A DNA stretch of 5,658 nucleotides from CAZEIW01 sp964512305. GTDB lineage: Bacteria > Pseudomonadota > Gammaproteobacteria > Burkholderiales > Burkholderiaceae_F. The translations under genes were made by a program, and so were the position numbers. The stretch lies in the NCBI GenBank assembly GCA_964512305.1, contig CAZEIW010000056.1, forward strand, positions 1 to 5,658, given 5' to 3'. Shown here in pieces: positions 1 to 5,637 of the stretch (positions are counted from its first letter, which is position 1; each line of letters begins with the position of its first letter). The notes beneath the pieces are model-generated. The model had not been told where the DNA came from. It ran no database searches and was given only the letters and a program-made list of their open reading frames with translations.

Positions 1-125
1 CGCAAGCGGGAGAGGGGGAACAGCGGCCGTCGCAGACTCTTTCGCAAGCGGGAGAGGGGGAACGGCGGCCGTCGCAGGCTCTTTCGCGAGCGGGACAGGG
101 GAACGGCGGGCGTCGGCGGCTCTCT
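1..125. repeat. Three tandem copies of a 42-bp GC-rich unit
   Basis: Copies lie at 1-42, 43-84 and 85-125. The first two match at 40 of 42 positions; they differ only by A/G at unit positions 22 and 36. The third has one deleted G and about six substitutions. Each copy begins CGCAAGCGGGAGAGGGG or a close variant and ends near CTCTTT. The array runs off the left edge, so the copy number is unknown. The reverse complement contains CCCCTCTCCCGCTTGCG, which resembles dispersed intergenic repeats I recall from xanthomonads and related bacteria; this is memory, not a search. Because 42 is a multiple of three, frame 1 stays open from base 1 to a TGA at 130-132 and would read a 14-residue Arg-rich repeat. 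The array could therefore be the tail of an upstream gene, but an intergenic repeat is more likely. Confidence 0.85.
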
Positions 126-294
126 CGCGTGAAGGGCGCCCTGCAACGGAAAGGCACCGTGCGACTTAATTTCGCCCGCCTGAAGACGGGATCGACCGGA
201 CGGGTTGCAGATGCGGCTACTCGCTTCGAGCGAGGAGCGGCATAATGGGCGGTTTAACACCTTCCCGGAACCCTGGAATTCGCCCGGGACCTCG
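126..294 (+). other. Non-coding leader upstream of the WecA-like gene
   Basis: No convincing gene is visible here. After the tandem array there is a 10-bp palindrome AGGGCGCCCT at 133-142 and a small perfect hairpin at 220-234 (6-bp stem CTCGCT/AGCGAG, loop TCG). A possible sigma-70 -10 element, CATAAT, lies at 241-246 in a locally AT-richer patch, but no good -35 box sits 16-18 nt upstream, so a promoter here is only a guess. The reading frame of the downstream gene is open back to a TTG at 205 and an ATG at 211. The residues that would be added are hydrophilic and unlike the start of the family. Confidence 0.4.
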
Positions 295-1446
295 ATGACG
301 TTCCTGGTTCAAGCACTGCTTGCGACCCTGGTCACTGCGTTGTTAATCCTGTGGCTGCGCCGGCCGGCGCACCGCTTCGGGCTCGTCGACCATCACGGCG
401 GCCGCAAGCGCCATGGCGACTCGGTGCCGCTCACCGGCGGCATCGCGCTGACGCTCGGGTTTTTCGTCGCCCTGTCGCTGTCGTTCCACGCGCTGGGGCA
501 GTACCACGTGCTGTTCGTCGCGATGGCGCTGCTCGCCGCGGTCGGGGTGCTCGACGACCTGGGCGAGGTGTCGCCGCGCGGCAAGCTGGGCGTGCAGGTG
601 ATCGCGGCGGTGCTGATGACCTCGTGGGCCGACCACTTCCTGCTCGATCTGGGCAACCTGTTCGACCGCGGCGACGTCGAGCTGAGGAATTGGGGCATTC
701 CGCTGACGGTATTCGCGACCGTCGCGGTGATCAACGGCATCAACATGCTCGACGGTCTCGACGGATTGGCGGGCGGACTCGTGTTCGTGATGCTCGCGTT
801 CTTCGCCGGCTTCGCAGGCTGGCTGAACGATGTCAACGCCTTGAAGCTGCTGCTCGTGCTGATGGGGGCCCTGGGCGGCTTCCTGCTGTTCAACCTGCCG
901 CACCCGTGGCGCGGCTCCCGGCGCACCTTCATGGGCGACACCGGCAGCCTGGTGCTGGGCCTGGTCGTGGCCTGGTTCTCGATCGACCTCACACAGCGCG
1001 GCGGCGCCCGCGTGCCGCCGGTGGCGATGCTGTGGGTCGTCGGCATCGTGCTGCTCGACCTGTTCACGGTGACGCTGCGGCGCGTGATCCGGCGCCGCGA
1101 CCCCGCCGCCCCCGACCGCGCGCACATCCACCACCTGCTGATGCGTCGCGGCTACGGCGGCGCGCGCGCCACGCTGGAGCTGGTCGCCTGCAACGCGGCG
1201 TTCGGCGTGGTCGGCACCGTGCTGTGGGCGCTTGGCGTGCCGGACTACGTGAGCTTCGCCGGCTTCCTGCTGCTGGGGCTGGCGTACCTGGCCGTTTTCC
1301 TGTTCCCGACGCGCTTCTGGCGCCCGCCCGGACGGCGCAAGCCGGGTGACGCCGAAGCGGCGCACGACGTCGAGCCGGCCCGGACCGAACCGCGCGTCGA
1401 ACCACGCTCCGAAGTCGCCGAGCAGACCGGCGTGGAGGCTCGATGA
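295..1446 (+). CDS. wecA: WecA-like undecaprenyl-phosphate N-acetylglucosaminyl-1-phosphate transferase (MraY/WecA family)
   Basis: This integral inner-membrane enzyme is predicted to move a UDP-linked HexNAc-1-phosphate onto undecaprenyl phosphate on the cytoplasmic side. That is the first step of many O-antigen, enterobacterial-common-antigen-type or exopolysaccharide pathways. The 383-aa product (E. coli WecA is about 367) has roughly 11 hydrophobic segments and the family motifs in order: GGRKRH at 35-40, the DD pair at 87-88, NGINMLDGLDG at 147-157 (Asn150, Asp153, Asp156), FMGDTGS at 212-218 and HIHH at 277-280. ATG 295 is chosen because the first membrane helix begins there and a weak GGGA lies 5 nt upstream; TTG 205 and ATG 211 would add a non-family hydrophilic stretch. 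The last ~40 residues form a charged Pro/Arg/Glu-rich tail. The stop overlaps the next ORF in ATGA. The family is certain. The exact sugar (GlcNAc, GalNAc or QuiNAc-type) and which polysaccharide it serves cannot be read from the sequence. Confidence 0.93.
   Translation: MTFLVQALLATLVTALLILWLRRPAHRFGLVDHHGGRKRHGDSVPLTGGIALTLGFFVALSLSFHALGQYHVLFVAMALLAAVGVLDDLGEVSPRGKLGVQVIAAVLMTSWADHFLLDLGNLFDRGDVELRNWGIPLTVFATVAVINGINMLDGLDGLAGGLVFVMLAFFAGFAGWLNDVNALKLLLVLMGALGGFLLFNLPHPWRGSRRTFMGDTGSLVLGLVVAWFSIDLTQRGGARVPPVAMLWVVGIVLLDLFTVTLRRVIRRRDPAAPDRAHIHHLLMRRGYGGARATLELVACNAAFGVVGTVLWALGVPDYVSFAGFLLLGLAYLAVFLFPTRFWRPPGRRKPGDAEAAHDVEPARTEPRVEPRSEVAEQTGVEAR
1434..1438 (+). promoter_or_regulatory. Shine-Dalgarno GGAGG for the first small ORF, inside the WecA-like gene
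   Basis: A strong GGAGG lies 4 nt before ATG 1443 and within the last codons of the transferase gene. It is the best ribosome-binding site in the 1430-1751 region. The helicase start at 1751 has no purine-rich site in front of it. Ribosomes are therefore expected to load or reinitiate at 1443 rather than directly at the helicase start. Confidence 0.6.
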
Positions 1447-1634
1447 ACGCTCCGCATAAAGCCGCTGGGCCGCGGGTAGCCCCCAGCCGCGAGCCCGACC
1501 GCCCATTCCGCGCCGCCTCGCCAGACCGGCGTTCAGGCCCGATGAACGCGCCACACAAGCCCGCCGACCTGCCGGTCGCCCTCGGGCGCGAACCCAACCG
1601 CCCGTTCCGCGGCGCCTGGGCGGAGCGAGGTTGA
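1443..1634 (+). CDS. Small ORF of two MNAPH repeats (63 aa, unknown function)
   Basis: I do not recognise this as a known protein family. It consists of two in-frame 33-codon copies of the N-terminal segment of the downstream helicase; the second is cut short by TGA at 1632-1634. Its ATG overlaps the transferase stop (ATGA) and follows a GGAGG, so translation is plausible. Between the two copies, all four differences in the MNAPHK block are synonymous (GCT/GCG, CCG/CCA, CAT/CAC, AAA/AAG), as are GTA/GTC, GAG/GAA and CCA/CCG further on. This suggests the peptide was translated under selection for at least part of its history. The product is short, basic and Pro/Arg-rich, with no membrane segment. 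It could act as a leader that couples helicase translation to the transferase, or it could be a decaying duplication with no role. Confidence 0.5.
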   Translation: MNAPHKAAGPRVAPSREPDRPFRAASPDRRSGPMNAPHKPADLPVALGREPNRPFRGAWAERG

Positions 1635-1640
1635 AGTCCG

Positions 1641-1754
1641 ATGACCGCGCCGCACAACGCCGCCAGGGCGCCGGTCGCCGGCGGCCGCATGGCTCGGGGC
1701 GCCCGGCCGGCGCGCCGGGGCGCCCGGCCGGCGCGCGGCCCCAAGTCCGCATGA
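1641..1754 (+). CDS. Small ORF from the third MNAPH repeat (37 aa, unknown function)
   Basis: This short ORF starts MTAPHNAARAPVAGG and then turns into an Arg/Gly/Ala/Pro stretch with two copies of RGARPAR, produced by an internal 21-bp duplication. It starts 6 nt after the previous small ORF ends. Its TGA at 1752-1754 overlaps the helicase ATG at 1751 (ATGA), which would allow termination-reinitiation into the helicase. A GAGG at 1627-1630 lies 10 nt upstream. The tail no longer resembles the other copies, so degeneration into a non-functional spacer is quite possible. The same bases are read in another frame if the helicase instead starts at TTG 1631. Confidence 0.3.
   Translation: MTAPHNAARAPVAGGRMARGARPARRGARPARGPKSA
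1696..1736. repeat. 21-bp direct duplication inside the third unit
   Basis: The segment GGGGCGCCCGGCCGGCGCGC occurs at 1696-1715 and again at 1717-1736, a period of 21 bp with 20 bases identical. It is almost pure G+C and partly self-complementary (CCGG, GGCGCGCC). It helps make unit 3 longer than its 99-bp neighbours. The likely origin is replication slippage. Confidence 0.85.
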
Positions 1755-4700
1755 ACGCTCCGCACGAAGCCGCCAAATCGCCGTTCGCGCCGAACGTGCG
1801 CGACCTCGACCGCGCGTTCCACGCCGCGTCGCTGTCGCGCGGGCGCGAGTACGCGCTGTCGGGGCGCGTGCGCGGGCTCGAAGTGCAGCCGCAGGGCGCC
1901 AACAGCACCGAACTCAGGGCGCAGGTCCGGGGCTCGGCGCGCGCGCCGTACCGGGTCAGCGTCACGCTGTCGCGGCGCAGCGCGGGCGGGCCGGTCGAGA
2001 TCGACTCCCGCTGCACGTGCCCGGTGGGCTCCCTTTGCAAGCACGCCGCCGCGGTGCTGCTGCGCTGGCGGCCGCAACTGGCCGCCAGCGGCGGCTCACC
2101 GCTGGCGGCGCCGGCGCCGCTGGGGCGCATGTGGATCCCGCCCGCGGCACCGGCCGACGCCACGCCGCCGCCGCTGCGGCTCGACTGGGTGGAGAAGCTG
2201 CGCCGGATCGGGCAGACCGCCGACGGTGCCGCCGATCCGAAGCGGCGGCGCCTCGTTTACCGGCTGCACACCTTCCCGTACGACCACCGCCTGCACGTCG
2301 AGCCGCGCATCGTCTACGCGCTGAAGGACGGGCGCCTCGGCCGCACCGAGGCCGCGCCGGCCGACCTGCTGCGAGTGCTCTCCGAGCCGGCGCCGTACGT
2401 CTGGGCGGCCGACGAACCGCTGCTGCGCGCGCTGCTGGGGCTGCAGAGCCATGCGATGGTGCGCGCGTTCTCGCTCGAGCACGCGCCCGCGCGCCTGCTC
2501 GAGGAGATCATCGCCACCGGCCGCTGCCTGGCCGAGGACGACGCCAACCGCCCGCTGCGCGCCGGCCCGGAGCGCGCCGGCCGGCCGGTGTGGATCACGA
2601 ACGACGCCGGTCAGCAGAGCTTCACGCTCGAAGTCGAGCCCGCCGCACCGGTGCTGGCGGCGCCGCTGCCGGTCTATCTCGACGCCGAGCAGCGCCTGAT
2701 CGGGGCCGTGACGACCGACTTCGATCCGCGCGCGGCCGCCGTCCTGCTGCTGGCGCCGGCGGTGGCGCCCGACGACGCGCCGCAGGTGGCCGAGGCGCTG
2801 GCCGAGGCCTGGCCCTCGGTTGCGCCCGCGGTTCCGGCTCCGCTTCCCACGGTGATGCGGCACCGGATCGCCCATGGCGCCGGGGTCGTGTGCGTGCGGC
2901 TGGCAGCCGCCGGGGCGCAGCCCGACGTCGTTTTGTCGCGGCACGAGCCTGCCACGCCGCCGGCGGCGCTGTTCGCCGCGCTGCGGATCGACGGCGTGCG
3001 CGTGCCGCTGCAGCGCGCCGAGAGCAACCTCGTGGTCGGATCCGAGATCATCGACGCGGCGCCCGATCCGCACCAGGTCGGCCAGGTGCTGCGCCAGTTC
3101 GACGAGGCGGGACTCGCGCCCTGGACCCAGCCGCCGATGCCGCGCGCGCGGCACGCCAGCGAGTCGGCGTTCGTCGTGTCCGACCACGCCGCGCTGGCGC
3201 TGGTGGAGGACTTCCTCCCGCGCTGGCGCCAGCAGGGCTGGGAAGTCACGATCGAGCACGACTTCCCGTGGCAGGTGGTTGCCGTCGACGATTTCGAGAT
3301 GTCGTTCGCCGGTGTTTCGAACGACTGGTTCGAGCTGCAGCTGGGCGTCAAGATCGGCGAGGAGCGCGTGCCGCTGCTGCCGATCCTCGACTCGGCGCTC
3401 GCCGACCCGCAGCTGCGTCGCTGGGCGGCGGAAGACCGGCTGGGCGCCAAGGATCACCAGCTGCAGGTACGCATCGACGCCAGGCGCGTGGTGCGGCTGC
3501 CCTGGCGGCGGCTGGCGCCGATCGTCGAAACGCTGATCGAACTGAACGACGACAAGCGTCCGCGGCGCGACAAGACCCGGCTGCGGCTGTCGCGCTTCGA
3601 CGCCGCGCGCGTGGCGGCACTGGCCGACAGCGGCGCCGCCACCTGGCGCGGCGCGCCCGATCTGCGCGAGTTCGCGCGCAAGCTGGCCGACTTCCGAGAG
3701 ATCGACGCCGTGCCGGCGCCGGTGACGCTGCACGCGCAGCTGCGCCCGTACCAGCAGGCGGGCCTCAACTGGCTGCAGTTCCTGCGGCAATTCGGGCTGC
3801 CCGGCCTGCTGGCCGACGACATGGGCCTGGGCAAGACGGTGCAGACGCTGGCGCACCTGGCGCTCGAGAAGGAGCAGGGGCGGCTCACCACGCCGGCGCT
3901 GATCGTCGCGCCGACCTCGCTGGTGCACAACTGGCTCGCCGAGGCGGCGCGCTTCACGCCCGAGCTGCGCACGCTCAAGCTGCACGGCGCGGCGCGGCAC
4001 CAGGAATTCGACCGCATCGACGGCTGCGACGTCGTGGTGACGAGCTTCGCGCTGCTGCCGCGCGACATCGAGCAGCTGGCGCTGCGCCAGTTCCACATCC
4101 TGGTGGTCGACGAGGCGCAGAACATCAAGAACGCGCGCACCCAAGCGGCCGCGGCGGTGAGACGCATCCGCGCGCCGCACCGGCTCGCGCTGACCGGCAC
4201 GCCGCTCGAGAACCACCTGGGCGAGCTGTGGGCGCAGTTCGACTGGCTGGCGCCCGGGCTGCTCGGCGACAGCGCCAGTTTCACGCGGCAGTACCGCACG
4301 CCGATCGAGAAGCGCGCCGACGCCACGCGCCGCGCGCACCTGTCGGCGCGGATCCGCCCGTTCGTGCTCAGGCGCACCAAGGAGCAGGTCGCGCCCGAGC
4401 TGCCGCCGCGCACCGAGATCGAGCGCGGGGTCGATCTCGAGGGCGGCCAGCGCGATCTGTACGAGACCGTGCGGGCTTCGATGGAAGACAAGGTGCGGCG
4501 CGCGCTCGCGCAGCAGGGGCTGGCGCGCAGCCAGATCGTCGTGCTCGACGCGCTGCTCAAGCTGCGCCAGGTGTGCTGCGACCCGCGCCTGGTCCAGCTC
4601 GCGGCGGCGCGCCGGGTCAAGGAATCGGCCAAGCTCGACCTGCTGTTCGACCTCCTGGACAGCCTGCTTGCGGAGGGGCGCCGCATCCTGGTGTTCTCGC

Positions 4701-5137
4701 AGTTCACGTCGATGCTGGCGCTGATCGAGCAGCGGTTGCACGAGCGCAAGCTCGACTATGCGCTGCTCACGGGGGACACGCGCGACCGCGCGGGCGAGGT
4801 CGAGCGCTTCCAGCGCGGCGACGTGCCGCTGTTCCTGCTGAGCCTCAAGGCCGGTGGCACGGGGCTCAACCTGACCGCCGCTGATACGGTGATCCACTAC
4901 GACCCGTGGTGGAACCCCGCGGTAGAGCAGCAGGCCACCGACCGCGCGCACCGGATCGGGCAGGACAAGCCCGTGTTCGTGTACCGCCTCATCTGCGCCG
5001 GCACGGTCGAGGAGCGGATGCGGTCGCTGCAGGCGCGCAAGGCGCAGCTGGCCGACGCGATGCTCGGCGACGAGGCCGAGCTCGCGCGCGCGCTCAGCCT
5101 CGAGGATGTCGAGTCGCTGCTGGCGCCGGTAGCGTAG
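1751..5137 (+). CDS. SNF2-family DEAD/DEAH-box ATPase/helicase with N-terminal SWIM zinc finger
   Basis: This 1128-aa protein is predicted to be a cytoplasmic ATP-driven double-stranded-DNA translocase that remodels protein-nucleic-acid complexes. The N-terminus carries a SWIM zinc finger: Cys88-x-Cys90, Cys96-x-His98. A long, less recognisable region (about 130-640) follows, then a complete two-lobe SNF2 motor: LRPYQ at 664-668, motif I DDMGLGKT at 689-696 (Walker lysine 695), motif Ia IVAPTS at 718-723, motif II DEAQ at 787-790, motif III TGTPLEN at 815-821, motif IV ILVFSQF at 979-985, motif V KAGGTGLN from 1033, and motif VI QATDRAHRIGQ at 1061-1071. No key residue is missing. The architecture is that of the SWIM-containing bacterial SNF2 group, not RapA, which lacks SWIM. 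ATG 1751 fits the repeat pattern and overlaps the preceding small ORF (ATGA). The alternative TTG 1631, with GGAG 5 nt upstream, would give 1168 aa with a low-complexity extension. The cellular role is unknown; nothing nearby points to a defence system. Confidence 0.95.
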   Translation: MNAPHEAAKSPFAPNVRDLDRAFHAASLSRGREYALSGRVRGLEVQPQGANSTELRAQVRGSARAPYRVSVTLSRRSAGGPVEIDSRCTCPVGSLCKHAAAVLLRWRPQLAASGGSPLAAPAPLGRMWIPPAAPADATPPPLRLDWVEKLRRIGQTADGAADPKRRRLVYRLHTFPYDHRLHVEPRIVYALKDGRLGRTEAAPADLLRVLSEPAPYVWAADEPLLRALLGLQSHAMVRAFSLEHAPARLLEEIIATGRCLAEDDANRPLRAGPERAGRPVWITNDAGQQSFTLEVEPAAPVLAAPLPVYLDAEQRLIGAVTTDFDPRAAAVLLLAPAVAPDDAPQVAEALAEAWPSVAPAVPAPLPTVMRHRIAHGAGVVCVRLAAAGAQPDVVLSRHEPATPPAALFAALRIDGVRVPLQRAESNLVVGSEIIDAAPDPHQVGQVLRQFDEAGLAPWTQPPMPRARHASESAFVVSDHAALALVEDFLPRWRQQGWEVTIEHDFPWQVVAVDDFEMSFAGVSNDWFELQLGVKIGEERVPLLPILDSALADPQLRRWAAEDRLGAKDHQLQVRIDARRVVRLPWRRLAPIVETLIELNDDKRPRRDKTRLRLSRFDAARVAALADSGAATWRGAPDLREFARKLADFREIDAVPAPVTLHAQLRPYQQAGLNWLQFLRQFGLPGLLADDMGLGKTVQTLAHLALEKEQGRLTTPALIVAPTSLVHNWLAEAARFTPELRTLKLHGAARHQEFDRIDGCDVVVTSFALLPRDIEQLALRQFHILVVDEAQNIKNARTQAAAAVRRIRAPHRLALTGTPLENHLGELWAQFDWLAPGLLGDSASFTRQYRTPIEKRADATRRAHLSARIRPFVLRRTKEQVAPELPPRTEIERGVDLEGGQRDLYETVRASMEDKVRRALAQQGLARSQIVVLDALLKLRQVCCDPRLVQLAAARRVKESAKLDLLFDLLDSLLAEGRRILVFSQFTSMLALIEQRLHERKLDYALLTGDTRDRAGEVERFQRGDVPLFLLSLKAGGTGLNLTAADTVIHYDPWWNPAVEQQATDRAHRIGQDKPVFVYRLICAGTVEERMRSLQARKAQLADAMLGDEAELARALSLEDVESLLAPVA

Positions 5138-5334
5138 GAAGCGGCGAGTCCCGCTACAAAGACGCCTGGACGGCCCGGCCGAACCCAGGCATGCCGAGCA
5201 ACCTCACTCGACGCACAGCGTCATGGCCGGGTGGAGGTCGGGCTGTCCACCACGACACGGCGATGCCCGGGGCGTGGGTATCGCGGCGGGCGCCGGCGGA
5301 TGCGTGCCCTGAGTTCGGGTGCTGGCGAGGCACC
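5138..5334. other. Intergenic spacer with degenerate dispersed-repeat fragment
   Basis: No gene is visible here, although the frame of the next gene happens to be open through it. The spacer holds several small inverted repeats: AGCGG/CCGCT at 5140-5155, GACGC-ACA-GCGTC at 5210-5222 and GGTGGA/TCCACC at 5230-5251. The stretch CGTCATGGCCGGG at 5219-5231, followed by GTCGGGCTGTCCACCACG, looks like a worn copy of a palindromic intergenic repeat of the type CGTCATGGCCGGG...CCACG. A related sequence lies at the right window edge. None of the hairpins has a T-run, so none is a clear terminator for the helicase gene. No good promoter was seen for the next gene. Confidence 0.45.
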
Positions 5335-5625
5335 ATGCGAGGCGGTTGGGTGTACATGCTGGCGGACGGGCCGAACGGTACGCTGTACGTCGGCGCGACC
5401 TCCGATCTCCTCAGGCGCGTGTGGCAGCACCGCGAAGGCCTCGTCGAGGGGTTCACGAAGGAGTACGGTTTGAAGCGGTTGGTGTACTACGAGTGCCACC
5501 CGGAGATCCGGCAGGCCCTGCAGCGTGAAAAGAACCTCAAACACTGGCCGCGCGCGTGGAAAGTCGGACTGATACTTCGCGACAATCCGCAGTGGGCTGA
5601 TCTGTACGACCAGATCGTGGGGTGA
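5335..5625 (+). CDS. Small GIY-YIG nuclease-family protein (URI-type, COG2827-like)
   Basis: This 96-aa single-domain protein belongs to the short stand-alone GIY-YIG group, whose members resemble the catalytic domain of UvrC and homing endonucleases. The first signature reads WVYML (Tyr7) and the second LYVG (Tyr18). They are followed by LLRRVWQHR (Arg27/28, His32) and, near the C-terminus, the metal-binding glutamate region REKNLKHW (Glu65). The C-terminal NPQWADLY is typical of the group. The length is normal, so the gene is intact. ATG 5335 has a GGCGAGG sequence ending 4 nt upstream, and the domain begins only four residues into the product; the frame is open further upstream but that part lacks family features. 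Nuclease activity is inferred from the fold; the biological role of these small proteins is poorly defined. Its position between dispersed-repeat fragments suggests a cassette independent of the helicase. Confidence 0.92.
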   Translation: MRGGWVYMLADGPNGTLYVGATSDLLRRVWQHREGLVEGFTKEYGLKRLVYYECHPEIRQALQREKNLKHWPRAWKVGLILRDNPQWADLYDQIVG

Positions 5626-5634
5626 CGCCCCACG
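5616..5634 (+). terminator. Hairpin spanning the GIY-YIG stop codon
   Basis: There is a perfect 7-bp stem CGTGGGG/CCCCACG with loop TGACG; the TGA in the loop is the stop codon of the GIY-YIG gene. The stem is GC-rich and well placed to end transcription, but no T-tract follows (the next bases are CCGACGTGG). It is therefore a weak or factor-dependent terminator candidate, or simply part of the flanking repeat. Confidence 0.4.
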
Positions 5635-5637
5635 CCG

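Larger units (their letters stand above)
1443..1849 (+). repeat. Tandem, diverged duplications of the helicase gene's 5' end
   Basis: Four units each begin with a version of the same start: ATG at 1443, 1542, 1641 and 1751, giving periods of 99, 99 and 110 bp. Units 1 and 2 match at about 72 of 99 positions in my hand alignment. The translated starts are MNAPHKAA, MNAPHKPA, MTAPHNAA and MNAPHEAA. Units 1, 2 and 4 also share the following pattern: REPDRPFRAAS, REPNRPFRGAW and RDLDRAFHAAS. Unit 4 is the actual N-terminus of the SNF2 helicase; the first three are extra copies between it and the transferase gene. The right boundary is approximate. Unit 3 has lost the second half of the pattern and instead carries a 21-bp direct duplication. 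Confidence 0.85.

Noticed and set aside
1..125. CRISPR array
   Set aside because: The 42-bp units are directly adjacent with no unique spacers between them, so this is a simple tandem repeat.
205..294. Longer transferase start at TTG 205 or ATG 211
   Set aside because: The added 28-30 residues are hydrophilic and precede the natural first membrane helix. Family members begin close to that helix.
343..2163. 606-codon - strand frame crossing the transferase gene, the repeat units and the start of the helicase gene
   Set aside because: The internal peptide repeats come only from the 99-bp DNA repeats. It overlaps two clear + strand genes and has no family features.
2017..4884. 955-codon open frame on the + strand within the helicase gene
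   Set aside because: It is Ala/Arg/Gly-rich sequence without motifs, a frame-shifted shadow of the helicase.
2096..4951. 951-codon open frame on the - strand opposite the helicase gene
   Set aside because: It has no recognisable motif and is Arg/Gln/Val-rich low-complexity sequence. It is an antisense shadow created by the high GC content over a gene whose + strand frame has every SNF2 motif.
1751..5137. Component of an antiphage system such as DISARM, which uses an SNF2-like helicase
   Set aside because: No methyltransferase, phospholipase-D-like or other defence partner gene is present in the window. The SNF2 motor alone is not evidence of defence.
5129..5157. Terminator after the helicase gene (GTAGCG/CGCTAC or AGCGG/CCGCT hairpins)
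   Set aside because: The stems are only 5-6 bp and the next bases are AAAGACG, with no T-tract. They are too weak to call as a terminator.
4906..5334. N-terminal extension of the GIY-YIG frame, starting inside the helicase gene
   Set aside because: The first part is out-of-frame helicase sequence and the remainder is spacer with no family similarity. ATG 5335 has a good ribosome-binding site directly before the domain.
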